From: Rhodoferax potami
Lineage (GTDB): Bacteria > Pseudomonadota > Gammaproteobacteria > Burkholderiales > Burkholderiaceae_C
Assembly: GCF_032193805.1 (NCBI RefSeq)
Contig: NZ_JAVBIK010000001.1
Coordinates: 1,385,001 to 1,449,000, forward strand
Direction: 5' to 3'
Length of the DNA: 64,000 nucleotides
Part shown: positions 47,022 to 55,252 of the stretch, piece by piece
Layout of the letters: each line of letters opens with the position of its first letter
How positions within the stretch are numbered: the first letter of the stretch is position 1
Position numbers and translations under genes: made by a program
Notes under the pieces: model-generated
The model's database searches: none
What the model was told of the DNA's origin: nothing
What the model saw: the letters and a program-made list of their open reading frames with translations, nothing else

Positions 47022-48950
47022 TCAATCACCGAACTTCAGATTGAATGGCGGCATGCCACTTGCTCCCTCGGGGGCTGCGGGAGCAGGAGCAGCCGGAGCC
47101 GGAGGCGCAGCAGTTGCAGCGGCAGGTACAGGCTTCGCCGGAGCTGCTTCAGCGGGTGCCGCAGTGACTGCAGGCGGCTGGCGGTTCACCAGCACTGGAG
47201 GAGTCATTCCGCGCGGCGGGCCTGCGGAGTTGGCGGCCGCCGGAGGTGCCGGCGGCGGCTCCATCGGCCGGCCATTGAGTGCAGCCAAGACCTCTTCACG
47301 CGGCCCATAAGCCGCCACAGTGCCTTCTCGCAAGACCAATAATTTGTTGGCAGCGCCCAGCGCCGACGGCCGGTGGGTGATGATGACCGAGGTCCGACCG
47401 CGTGAGGACAGGTCTTTGATGGCGTCTGTCAGTGCTTTTTCGCCGGCGTCATCGAGGTTGGAGTTGGGCTCATCCAGGACCACCAGCACCGGGTCGCCGT
47501 AGAGCGCTCTCGCAAGGGCAATACGCTGACGCTGCCCTCCGGACAATGCCGCACCTGCTGCGCCCACCGGCGTGTCATAGCCCTGGGGCAGCCGCAGAAT
47601 TTGCTCATGAAAACCCACCCGCTGTGCAGCCACAACGACCTGCTGGGGGTCGATGTCGCCAAACCGGGCAATGTTCTCGGCCACCGTGCCATCAAACAGC
47701 TCAATATCCTGAGGAAGGTACCCAATAAAAGGGCCCAGCTCCTGCTTGTTCCAACGAAACAAGTCTGCACCGTCCAACCGCACCGTACCGGACAGTGCCG
47801 GCCAGATCCCCACGAGCAAGCGGGCCAGAGTCGATTTGCCCGCGCCACTGGCACCGATGACGGCAACGGCATCACCCGCCTGGATTTGGAAACTGATTTG
47901 CTTCAGGATGGCCGCACGCCCACCCGGTGCGGCAGTCACTACATTCTCAAAAGCAACCTGCCCGCTAGGCGCGGGCAACGACATGGACTGAGGCCGTGAT
48001 GGAAAGGCCTGCAGCATCTCCCGCAATCGCTGATAGGCACTGCGCGCTGCGGCTAGCGAGGCCCAATTGCCCACCAGCCCCTCGGCCGGCGCCAGCGCGC
48101 GGCTGGTCAGCAGCGAGACCGCAATCATCATGCCGCCGGTCATCCGCCCGTCCAGCACCAACAGCGCCGCCAACCCTAGCGCCAAAGACTGCATGGCCAT
48201 GCGCACAAAGCGGGTCAAGCTCTCCATAACAGCTGCGCGGTCACTCGCGCGGGCTTGCAAGCCGATTTCTTGGGTGTGCAGCCCTTGCCAGCGGCGCTGA
48301 ATCGGGCCCAACATGCCCATGGCTTCGATGACCTCCACGTTTTGCAGGTGGCTGCTGAGTTCGCGTTGGGACTGCATGTTGTACTTTTGCGCCTCGTCCA
48401 AGGCGGCTTTGGCCAGCTTTTGGTTCAGCCAGGTGATGGCAACCAGCACCAGCGCCCCGGCCAACGTGAATGCCGCAGCCTCCGTAGAGAAAGACGCAAT
48501 GATCAAGAGATACAGCGGCGCCCAAGGCGCATCAAATATGGCGATCAAACCCGGGCCGGTCAGTGTTTGACGCAGGGTCGTGAGGTCATGCAGGGGTTGG
48601 GTGCTGCTGTTGCCGGGCTGGCGGAGCATGCGCTCGTAGGTCGCGCCCAAAACCCGCAGGCCCATCAAATGGTCCAGCCGGGCACTCACCCGCACCAGCA
48701 CCCAAGCGCGGATAGTCTCCAGCGCTGCCATGAACAGAAAGGCACCCACCACCAACAAGGTGAGGACGAGCAAGGTGGTTTCGTTGCGGCTGCCCAGCAC
48801 CCGGTCATACACCTGCATCATGTACAGCGAAGGCGCCAACATCATCAGGTTCAAGAACCCGCTGAACACCGCCACCGTCACAAACGCCGTGCGGAGCTGG
48901 CGCAGCGCGTGCCTCAGCTCGTCAGGGGGTGCAGAAGGGGTGGAAGCCAT
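47022..48950 (-). CDS. Type I secretion ABC transporter (PrtD-like)
   Basis: A 642-residue inner membrane exporter. An ABC transmembrane domain with about six helices (residues about 20-310) precedes the ATPase, with Walker A VIGASGAGKSTLARLLVG, signature ALSGGQRQRIALARAL and Walker B DPVLVVLDEPNSNLD. There is no N-terminal C39-like domain, which matches transporters for RTX proteases and adhesins. About 85 residues beyond the ATPase form an Ala/Pro-rich tail ending FNLKFGD, an addition not needed for known PrtD function. No ribosome-binding site is obvious. It starts 95 bases after fliT on the same strand, and no promoter is apparent in between. Confidence 0.95.
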   Translation of the reverse strand: MASTPSAPPDELRHALRQLRTAFVTVAVFSGFLNLMMLAPSLYMMQVYDRVLGSRNETTLLVLTLLVVGAFLFMAALETIRAWVLVRVSARLDHLMGLRVLGATYERMLRQPGNSSTQPLHDLTTLRQTLTGPGLIAIFDAPWAPLYLLIIASFSTEAAAFTLAGALVLVAITWLNQKLAKAALDEAQKYNMQSQRELSSHLQNVEVIEAMGMLGPIQRRWQGLHTQEIGLQARASDRAAVMESLTRFVRMAMQSLALGLAALLVLDGRMTGGMMIAVSLLTSRALAPAEGLVGNWASLAAARSAYQRLREMLQAFPSRPQSMSLPAPSGQVAFENVVTAAPGGRAAILKQISFQIQAGDAVAVIGASGAGKSTLARLLVGIWPALSGTVRLDGADLFRWNKQELGPFIGYLPQDIELFDGTVAENIARFGDIDPQQVVVAAQRVGFHEQILRLPQGYDTPVGAAGAALSGGQRQRIALARALYGDPVLVVLDEPNSNLDDAGEKALTDAIKDLSSRGRTSVIITHRPSALGAANKLLVLREGTVAAYGPREEVLAALNGRPMEPPPAPPAAANSAGPPRGMTPPVLVNRQPPAVTAAPAEAAPAKPVPAAATAAPPAPAAPAPAAPEGASGMPPFNLKFGD

Positions 48951-49045
48951 GAGGGGGTGGGTACAGATAGAGCCGGTTCGGCCACCATCTTACGTACGCA
49001 CCCCTGAGCCAAGGCGCGAAACAGCGCCTGAAAAACCGCGGTTTT

Positions 49046-49345
49046 CTAGTGCAGAAACTGGCGCTGGCCTTCGAAACGCTGCTCAAAGTGCGCGAGCCAA
49101 GGCTCGGCCAAGTAGCGGATCTGGGCATCGTTGTGAAGAATACGCTGCATGATGCGCGTTTTCTCTGCCTTGGCGGCGGCGTCGAGCTCTTCGCTGCGGG
49201 CCCGTTGGCGAAGTTGCTCGATAAGCACTGCGCAAGCACCTTCGAAGCGCATCACGCCATCCCAGTCTTCAGCCTTGGCGGCTTCCAACATTTTGGCGCT
49301 GCTGTCCTCGATGGCTTTGTAAAAGTCGATCAGCATTTGTGTCAT
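49046..49345 (-). CDS. fliT: FliT-like flagellar chaperone
   Basis: A 99-residue helical protein from ATG 49345, 17 bases after fliS. The longer frame reading to 49501 enters fliS and is not used. Size, helical heptads (LIDFYKAIEDSSAKMLEAAK, VLIEQLRQRARSEELDAA) and position after fliD-fliS match FliT. FliT chaperones FliD and, in enterics, modulates FlhDC. Sequence conservation is low, so the call rests mainly on context. Confidence 0.75.
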   Translation of the reverse strand: MTQMLIDFYKAIEDSSAKMLEAAKAEDWDGVMRFEGACAVLIEQLRQRARSEELDAAAKAEKTRIMQRILHNDAQIRYLAEPWLAHFEQRFEGQRQFLH

Positions 49346-49362
49346 GGCGAATTCCCCGCGCA

Positions 49363-49782
49363 TCAGACGGGCTGCAAGTATGCAGGACCTTGGCCATTGA
49401 TCTGCTTCCAGCCGTTCGCCACAGGCTCCATAACGCGCTGCACCTCTTCGATGACCGCGGCATCGCTGCGAATATTGGCCATCGTGAGCCGATTCACACA
49501 ATAGCTATACAGATCGTGCAAGTTTTGTGCGAGTTCGCCGCCCTCTTGCAGATTTAACGGTGCCAGCAAGCCCTCTTCAAGAATGCGAATGGCGTGGTTG
49601 ATGTGTTTACATTTGTTTGGAATGTCGCCATTTTGGATGGCTACGCGGGCACTGCCCAGAGTTTGCTGCAGTGCATCAAACAGAAGCACCACCAGCTTGT
49701 GGGGATCTGCATTGTCAACACTGGTCTCAATGCCAACGCGCTTGTAGGCAGAGGCGGAGCGGGAGCTGACGGAGGTAAACAT
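49363..49782 (-). CDS. fliS: FliS flagellin export chaperone
   Basis: A 139-residue FliS. It has the family sequences AYKRVGIETSVDNADPHKLV, LVVLLFDALQQTL and LNLQEGGELAQNLHDLYSYC, which form the flagellin-binding helical bundle. It prevents premature polymerisation of flagellin in the cytoplasm. It follows fliD, with copy 2 of the dispersed hairpin repeat in the gap. Confidence 0.96.
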   Translation of the reverse strand: MFTSVSSRSASAYKRVGIETSVDNADPHKLVVLLFDALQQTLGSARVAIQNGDIPNKCKHINHAIRILEEGLLAPLNLQEGGELAQNLHDLYSYCVNRLTMANIRSDAAVIEEVQRVMEPVANGWKQINGQGPAYLQPV

Positions 49783-49867
49783 GCTGCAATTCCTTGAGGA
49801 GATGCTTTAGTTATCGGCACTTGCCTCGACAAATCAAGTTTTTATCCTCAGGAAATAAAGGCGGCTT

Positions 49868-49936
49868 CACGTTGCTATTCTTTTTATAGCTATTGCGACA
49901 ATAGGCGCGCTGGCAGAGCCTCATTTTCAACCTCAG
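49868..49936 (+). repeat. Dispersed hairpin repeat, copy 2
   Basis: Between fliS and fliD. GCTATTCTTTTTATAGC (49874-49890) is the hairpin; a GCGAC...GGCGCGC part and a TTTTCA end follow, as in the copies at 21986 and 56161. It lies within the fliD-fliS transcript as an untranslated spacer. Confidence 0.55.
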
Positions 49937-49939
49937 CCT

Positions 49940-51334
49940 TCAGCCCGTTGACTTGTTCCAGGTGGTTACTTGCTGTGCCACGTAGGCGTTCAAGGCGGTC
50001 AGACTCGCCATTTTGGTGTCCAGTGCGGTGTACTGCTTTTTCAGGCGCTCTTCGACCAAGGTAGCGCGGTTACTGATCTTGGTTTGCTCGGTGGCGTTGT
50101 TGTCGATCGCTTTCTTCACCGCATTGGTCTTATTGGTGACCGCCCCGGAGGCAGATAGCAGGCCATTCGCAAAATCTTTGATCCGCACCCCGAAACCGTT
50201 GGTGCTATCAGTGCCGCCGAAGTTGGTGAATAGCTTTTGAACATTCTCAACATCAGAAAACGCGGCAGTTAATTTGGTGGAGTTCAAACTCAGGGCACCG
50301 CCCAGTTGCGCGGTAATTCCGACATCAGCCAACCGCGAAAACGTCGAACCCGTGTTGTTGACCGAGCTGAGCAACCCGCGGAATGCCCTTTGCAATCCAT
50401 TGGTAACAGAGTCGCCTTGCAGGGGGCCGGCCGTTTTGCTGGATGCATCGTAGGCCGTCGCATCGGACAAAGTTGCATTGAGGGTGTTATAGGCTGTGAT
50501 GAACTCTTCAATGTTTTTCTTGATCGATCCAGTGTCTTTGGCTACGACCACCTCAACCGGCGCAGTAGTGACTTGATTGAGATTCAGCGTCAAACCACCC
50601 AGAACTTCGGTCAACGTGTTTTTAGGTGAAGTTACCGCCACGCCGTTGATGGTTGCCTCGGCGTTTTGTGCAGCTTGGTTTTGCGTCATGTTGGCGGTGG
50701 CCAGGCGCGACAAATTGCTGCCAACGCCAGCCCCCTCTGTCACGGTTACGTTGAAGGCGCCAGCTATGCCTGTGTCAGTCGCCCGCAAAATCAGGTTCAC
50801 TTTGCCCGAGCCATCAGTCAAAACGCTGGCGGAGACCCCCAGACCCGAAGTACTGTTGATTTTGTTGGCGATTTGCGCCAGTGTTCCCTCACCGGAGTTG
50901 ATCGTGATGTCCACCGCCGCTTTGGTGCCAACCTGAATACTCAGAGTGCCTGCGCCGATTTGCTCTGTTGCAGTAGGGAGCGGGGTCGCAGTCGGGCCGG
51001 TCGGCAGGGATACCGATTGCGCCTTCGCCAGTTTTTGAACTTCAACGCTGTACGTGGCAGCTGCGGCACCCGTTGCGGCGGTAACGCCAAGTGCGGCGGT
51101 GTTGGACGAGGTGGCGGTTGTACCTTTCCAGTTCAACACACTGCCGAGTTTGGTGGCTGCGCTCACCACGGACGATATCTGCGATTGAATCGTCCCCACC
51201 GCAGAGAGCTGGGTCTGCAAGTTGGTCGCTTTGGATTGCAAGGCCTTCAGCGGTTGTTTTTCCAAAGCGGAAAGCTGGGAAATGATGCTGCTGACATCTA
51301 AGCCACTGCCCAAACCCGTTGATGAAATCGCCAT
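49940..51334 (-). CDS. fliD: FliD flagellar filament cap
   Basis: The capping protein (HAP2), 464 residues from ATG 51334, which has GGAGG upstream. The N-terminus (MAISSTGLGSGLDVSSIISQ) and the C-terminal coiled region (NRATLVEERLKKQYTALDTK, then MASLTALNAYVAQQVTTWNK) are standard. FliD is exported, sits at the filament tip and promotes flagellin folding. A sigma-28 promoter lies about 65 bases upstream. Confidence 0.96.
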   Translation of the reverse strand: MAISSTGLGSGLDVSSIISQLSALEKQPLKALQSKATNLQTQLSAVGTIQSQISSVVSAATKLGSVLNWKGTTATSSNTAALGVTAATGAAAATYSVEVQKLAKAQSVSLPTGPTATPLPTATEQIGAGTLSIQVGTKAAVDITINSGEGTLAQIANKINSTSGLGVSASVLTDGSGKVNLILRATDTGIAGAFNVTVTEGAGVGSNLSRLATANMTQNQAAQNAEATINGVAVTSPKNTLTEVLGGLTLNLNQVTTAPVEVVVAKDTGSIKKNIEEFITAYNTLNATLSDATAYDASSKTAGPLQGDSVTNGLQRAFRGLLSSVNNTGSTFSRLADVGITAQLGGALSLNSTKLTAAFSDVENVQKLFTNFGGTDSTNGFGVRIKDFANGLLSASGAVTNKTNAVKKAIDNNATEQTKISNRATLVEERLKKQYTALDTKMASLTALNAYVAQQVTTWNKSTG

Positions 51335-51399
51335 ACCTGACCTCCAGACTGATGCCAACCACGATTATGGTGAGGCAAATCATTCTCTAAAGGCTTAAG

Positions 51400-51426
51400 T
51401 AATCGGCAATCACCGGCCAAACTCAA
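51400..51426 (-). promoter_or_regulatory. Sigma-28 (FliA) promoter of fliD-fliS-fliT
   Basis: Minus strand TTGAGTTT-N11-GCCGATTA. The -10 matches GCCGATAA at 7 of 8 and the -35 matches TAAAGTTT at 6 of 8, with exact spacing. It lies between the fliC terminator and fliD and may also serve the secretion operon that follows fliT. Confidence 0.75.
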
Positions 51427-51439
51427 GTGCGACATCCAT

Positions 51440-51472
51440 AAAAAAAGCGACAACCGGATGAACGGTTGTCGC
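51440..51472 (-). terminator. Rho-independent terminator of fliC
   Basis: On the minus strand, a perfect 10-bp stem GCGACAACCG / CGGTTGTCGC with a 6-base loop is followed by seven T residues. It lies some 42 bases after the fliC stop. Confidence 0.92.
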
Positions 51473-51514
51473 CTTGGCTTCCCCACCGCGGCCCGCAGGC
51501 CGCTTGGATAAGAG

Positions 51515-52969
51515 TTAACGCAAGAGAGCCAGCACGCCCTGGGGCAACTGGTTGGCCTGAGCCACCATCGCGGTACCGGCCTGCTGCAGGATCTGCGCAC
51601 GGGAGAGGTTCGCGGTTTCTGCTGCGAAATCAGCATCCTGGATACGGGAGCGCGAAGCGCTTGCGTTTTCAGAGGTGACTGCCAAGTTGGACAATGTGGA
51701 CTCAAACCGGGACTGAATCGCACCGAAGGATGCACGCTGTCCGTTCACGGTGGCGAGTGCCGCATCCGTAATTTTCAGAGCCAATGTTGCGCCTTCAACG
51801 GTAGTCAGGTCAATCTTGTTGACGGCGCTCAATGACGATGCAGCATTTGCAGTAAACAGCGCAGAGGCAGAGGTGCCGATAGAGAAGCTTTTCTCAGAGT
51901 TCAACTCTACAGAACCGACTGTGACAGCCGTACCGCCAGCCGCTGCCATGGATGCCGCAGTACCGAAGCCCGGCTGCGTAGTCAATGCATTGTCTTGGGC
52001 TGCCAAGGTAGCGACGGCAGTGACCGAGTTGTTCTTGATGTCAATGTTGTCACCCGCGGAACTGCGCAAAATAATGCCGTCCTTGGCCGCATTCAACTCT
52101 GCAGTGATACCGGTGGTACCAGACACATCGTTGAACGCATTGACAGCACCGGCCAAGCCGTTCGCGTCACTTGCAGCCACTGTGAACGAAATGCTCACTG
52201 CCGTGTCGGTGTTCGCACCTTTGACATCCAAGGCCACTGTGCCCGTGGTGGTCGTGAATTTCAGTTCGGAGATGTTGCGTGCTGTGGCCGATACACCTGT
52301 GAGATCCGACTGGCCATTGATCGCAGCAGCAGCAGTTGCAGCGGTGTCAGTGGCTGTCAATGTCACAGTGGCGCTCTTCTGACCGTTGATGACCACTGCA
52401 CCGGCAATTGACGTTGCAGTCGCGGCCGCAGCAATACTGGTTGACTGGCTGATTTGTGCGCCGTATGTGTTGGTGCGGAAGTTACCTGTGGTCGTTGTGA
52501 TTGTCTGGTTGGCATTGGCACCCACTTGGAACACCGAGGTGCTGGCCGTACCGTCCAACAGGTTTTTGCCGTTGAACTGTGTGGTCGTAGCAATGCGATC
52601 CAGTTCAGCAATCAGCTGATTGGCTTCTGCGTTAATCGCCTTGCGGTCGCTGGCGCTGTTAGTCGCGTTGGCAGATTGAACAGACAGCTCACGCACACGC
52701 TGCAAGATGTTGCTGGAGGAGGACAAAGCGCCTTCAGCGGTTTGCGCCAAGGAGATGCCGTCGTTGGCATTGCGGGAGGCTTGGTTCAAGCCGCGGATCT
52801 GGGAGCTGAAGCGCTCGGAAATGGCCAAGCCAGCCGCGTCGTCTTTGGCGCTGTTAATGCGCAGGCCCGAAGACAAACGCTGCATGGAAGTGGACAAAGA
52901 CATTTGCGAACCGGTGAGGTTACGCTGGGCGGTCAACGAGTTGACATTGGTATTGATGGTGGAAGCCAT
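51515..52969 (-). CDS. fliC: Flagellin
   Basis: The 484-residue filament subunit. The conserved N-terminal D0/D1 region ([20 protein letters not shown], then [20 protein letters not shown]) and the C-terminal D1/D0 ([20 protein letters not shown], ending [10 protein letters not shown]) flank an Ala/Thr/Val-rich surface domain, which is variable in flagellins. A ribosome-binding site in TTTTTTAGGAGTT precedes the ATG, nearly identical to that of the divergent second flagellin. A strong sigma-28 promoter and a terminator frame the gene, so it is monocistronic. Confidence 0.97.
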   Translation of the reverse strand: MASTINTNVNSLTAQRNLTGSQMSLSTSMQRLSSGLRINSAKDDAAGLAISERFSSQIRGLNQASRNANDGISLAQTAEGALSSSSNILQRVRELSVQSANATNSASDRKAINAEANQLIAELDRIATTTQFNGKNLLDGTASTSVFQVGANANQTITTTTGNFRTNTYGAQISQSTSIAAAATATSIAGAVVINGQKSATVTLTATDTAATAAAAINGQSDLTGVSATARNISELKFTTTTGTVALDVKGANTDTAVSISFTVAASDANGLAGAVNAFNDVSGTTGITAELNAAKDGIILRSSAGDNIDIKNNSVTAVATLAAQDNALTTQPGFGTAASMAAAGGTAVTVGSVELNSEKSFSIGTSASALFTANAASSLSAVNKIDLTTVEGATLALKITDAALATVNGQRASFGAIQSRFESTLSNLAVTSENASASRSRIQDADFAAETANLSRAQILQQAGTAMVAQANQLPQGVLALLR

Positions 52970-53107
52970 TTTGGTAACTCCTAAAAAAGACTCACTTAAT
53001 CCGGCGGAATGCCGATCTCAACGCCAGCATTGCTGCTGACACCATGACCGGCGCACCCCAGGAGATGCCTTCCGGACGACGAGTCCGCTATGAACCCGTT
53101 GGTTTTG

Positions 53108-53134
53108 TTTTCGGGAGTTCTCAAAAAAACTTTA
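53108..53134 (-). promoter_or_regulatory. Sigma-28 (FliA) promoter of fliC
   Basis: Minus strand TAAAGTTT-N11-CCCGAAAA. The -35 is a perfect match and the -10 matches at 6 of 8. Predicted transcription start is near 53101, giving a leader of about 130 bases. It shares the 435-bp non-coding region 52970-53404 with the promoter of the second flagellin. Confidence 0.85.
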
Positions 53135-53237
53135 GGTGATTCCGCAACGGCCTGCGCATAACACGCTGGTTTTGGCCGGAAAAATGGATTAGCCGGGCCT
53201 TTGCCCATTAATTTCCAGAACCAAGGGTTTACCCCTA

Positions 53238-53264
53238 TAAAGATTCCTAGATCCGAATGGATAT
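53238..53264 (+). promoter_or_regulatory. Sigma-28 (FliA) promoter of the second flagellin
   Basis: TAAAGATT-N11-ATGGATAT. The -35 matches at 7 of 8. The -10 keeps only the central GATA (4 of 8), so this promoter should be weaker than that of fliC. The predicted leader of about 134 bases has almost the same length as the fliC leader. Confidence 0.6.
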
Positions 53265-53286
53265 GGGCGCTTTTCCGGCCGCTTAT

Positions 53287-53307
53287 CGCGTTTTTGCGCA
53301 AAACGCG
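53287..53307 (+). promoter_or_regulatory. Perfect hairpin in the second flagellin leader
   Basis: CGCGTTTT and AAAACGCG form a perfect 8-bp stem around a TGCGC loop. It would sit near the 5' end of the predicted leader RNA. With no T-run after it, it is more like an mRNA-stabilising or regulatory hairpin than a terminator. Confidence 0.45.
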
Positions 53308-53404
53308 AATCTCCAGAATTCATCCCATCGTTACTGATTGTCTGCAGGTACGCAGGCTTTGCAATCGGCGGCGACGCCGGTTCATTCTTTTTAGGAGTTT
53401 CGCA

Positions 53405-54931
53405 ATGGCCTCAACCATCAACACCAACATCCAGTCGCTGACAGCACAGCGCAACTTGTCGATGACGCAAGCATCGTTGACAACTTCCATGCAACGCCTG
53501 TCGTCCGGTTTGCGCATTAACAGCGCGAAAGACGACGCGGCTGGCTTGGCCATCACCGACCGCATGACCTCGCAGATTCGCGGCCTGAACCAGGCAGCTC
53601 GGAATGCCAACGACGGAATCTCTCTGGCGCAGGTTGCTGAAGGTGCGCTGAGCAGCACATCAAACAACTTGCAACGCATTCGTGAGTTGGCAGTTCAGTC
53701 CGCCAACGGCACTAACAGCGCCAGCGACCGCCTCGCGTTGCAACAAGAAGTGATGCAGCTCACCACAGAAATTTCTCGCGTGGGCAGCCAAACTGAGTTC
53801 AACGGCTTGAAATTATTGGACGGCAGTTACACGACCCAACAGTTCCAAGTGGGAGCGAATGCCAATCAAACCATTGGGGTCAGTGTCACCAGCGCGCGGG
53901 CGGTAGACATGGGAAACAACGCCGTAAGCTCCAAGACCGCAGCGCCCAGCATCGCCACAGCCGCTGCTGGCCCCAGCTTGGCCGGCACCGCCAACGGATT
54001 TCTGTCTCAAACACTGACATTGGCCGGCAATGGCACGGTTAACACCATTCCTACATCGGGCACTCTGGCCGACGGCACTAGCGCCAAAGCCGTCGCTACT
54101 GCGATTAATGCCTTCACCGCACTCAGTGGGGTGACCGCAGTTGCGACAACGAAAGCCACGATCTCTAACGTATCGCTCGGCTCCGTGCAATTCCAGCTGC
54201 AAGGAAGCAACTTGCCGCCAGAACCCGCCATTACTGTTTCTGCCACTATAAATAACGTCTCTGATCTTGCCCCGTTGGCGCAAGCCATCAACGCGCAGAG
54301 CGGTTCTACCGGCATCACAGCAGTAGCAGACAAAATCGGCAACCTAGTGCTCACCCAAGCAGAAGGCGATGACATCAAAATTCTGAATATGGGGGTTACC
54401 GGTGGTTTGACAGGTGCAACCGTGGTAGGTGAAGACACCTTGACCCCTGTGACCTTTCAGCCTGGAACAGGCGGCACTCCAGCCCCACCCACCAGCGATG
54501 TGGCTGTTGCTGTGGGCGGAAAGGTCGCCTTGAACTCATCAACAGGCTTCACCGTAACCAGCACCGACGCCACAGGCACGCTGATCGCCGGTGGAAGCCA
54601 GGGTAGTGCGCTCTCGTCCGTCGCAAAAATCGACATCAGCACCCAAGAGGGCGCCAACGCAGCTTTGCTGGTGGTGGATGGCGCTTTGGCATCCATCAGT
54701 GCCAACCGCGCACAGCTAGGTGCGGTGCAAAACCGGTTCCTGACGACGATCGAGAACTTGCAAACTAACAGCGAAAACCTGTCCGCCTCACGTTCGCGTA
54801 TTCAAGACGCGGACTTTGCGATGGAAACCGCCAACCTCTCGCGCACCCAGATCCTGCAACAGGCAGGCACCGCGATGGTGGCCCAGGCGAACCAGTTGCC
54901 ACAGGGCGTGCTGCAGTTGTTGAAGGGCTAA
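53405..54931 (+). CDS. Second flagellin
   Basis: A 508-residue flagellin, divergent from fliC. N-terminus [20 protein letters not shown] and [21 protein letters not shown]-terminus [20 protein letters not shown], ending LPQGVLQLLKG. The ends are close to those of fliC, but the central 180-400 region is different in sequence and length. The start at ATG 53405 has AGGAG upstream; the longer frame from 53201 is non-coding leader. The gene could be a minor filament subunit or a phase-specific one. Confidence 0.95.
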   Translation: MASTINTNIQSLTAQRNLSMTQASLTTSMQRLSSGLRINSAKDDAAGLAITDRMTSQIRGLNQAARNANDGISLAQVAEGALSSTSNNLQRIRELAVQSANGTNSASDRLALQQEVMQLTTEISRVGSQTEFNGLKLLDGSYTTQQFQVGANANQTIGVSVTSARAVDMGNNAVSSKTAAPSIATAAAGPSLAGTANGFLSQTLTLAGNGTVNTIPTSGTLADGTSAKAVATAINAFTALSGVTAVATTKATISNVSLGSVQFQLQGSNLPPEPAITVSATINNVSDLAPLAQAINAQSGSTGITAVADKIGNLVLTQAEGDDIKILNMGVTGGLTGATVVGEDTLTPVTFQPGTGGTPAPPTSDVAVAVGGKVALNSSTGFTVTSTDATGTLIAGGSQGSALSSVAKIDISTQEGANAALLVVDGALASISANRAQLGAVQNRFLTTIENLQTNSENLSASRSRIQDADFAMETANLSRTQILQQAGTAMVAQANQLPQGVLQLLKG

Positions 54932-54955
54932 GGCGGGGGGGCCCTCCCCGGCTTA
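54929..54955 (+). terminator. Possible terminator of the second flagellin
   Basis: A hairpin beginning at the stop codon pairs TAAGGCGGGGGGG with TCCCCGGCTTA with one mismatch and one wobble. It is very stable, but no T-run follows, so termination is uncertain. It opens the 321-bp gap before flhD, which also holds a sigma-28 match and a small palindrome. Confidence 0.35.
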
Positions 54956-55033
54956 GGCCGCTTCATTGAATTACGCCGTGCAAACGCGCGCTCCAGCGAG
55001 CGGGCCTGCACACGCTCCACTTGCATTCCGTGC

Positions 55034-55060
55034 TTTAGTTTGTAACTCGCGTGCCGATAA
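55034..55060 (+). promoter_or_regulatory. Sigma-28 (FliA)-type promoter upstream of flhDC
   Basis: TTTAGTTT-N11-GCCGATAA: the -10 is a perfect 8 of 8, the -35 is 6 of 8, the spacing is exact and it is oriented toward flhD. It would give a leader of about 186 bases. By sequence it is among the best FliA sites in the window. Confidence 0.7.
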
Positions 55061-55113
55061 AGGTGCAGTGCCACTCCGTTGTGGCGAGCCACTCTTTGTC
55101 GTGATCCGGACCA

Positions 55114-55132
55114 TGTAGGCATTTTTCCTACA
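55114..55132 (+). promoter_or_regulatory. Inverted repeat in the flhDC leader
   Basis: TGTAGG-N7-CCTACA is a perfect 6-bp inverted repeat around CATTTTT, 120 bases before flhD. It could be an operator for a transcription factor or an RNA hairpin. Its half-site size would fit a NarL-type regulator, which is speculation. Confidence 0.35.
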
Positions 55133-55252
55133 CAGTGTTCCGACGGCACTGACACGCGGATTAGACGAATTCCGATTTAAGTTCTGCGCCCCCCCGCACA
55201 GAATTCGCTCCATGGTGATTCAAACGAATCGCCCCCACTCAGGAGCTGAATC

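Noticed and set aside
49346-49501. N-terminal extension of the FliT-like gene
   Set aside because: It reads through the fliS gene and is out of keeping with the helical protein; ATG 49345 is the better start.
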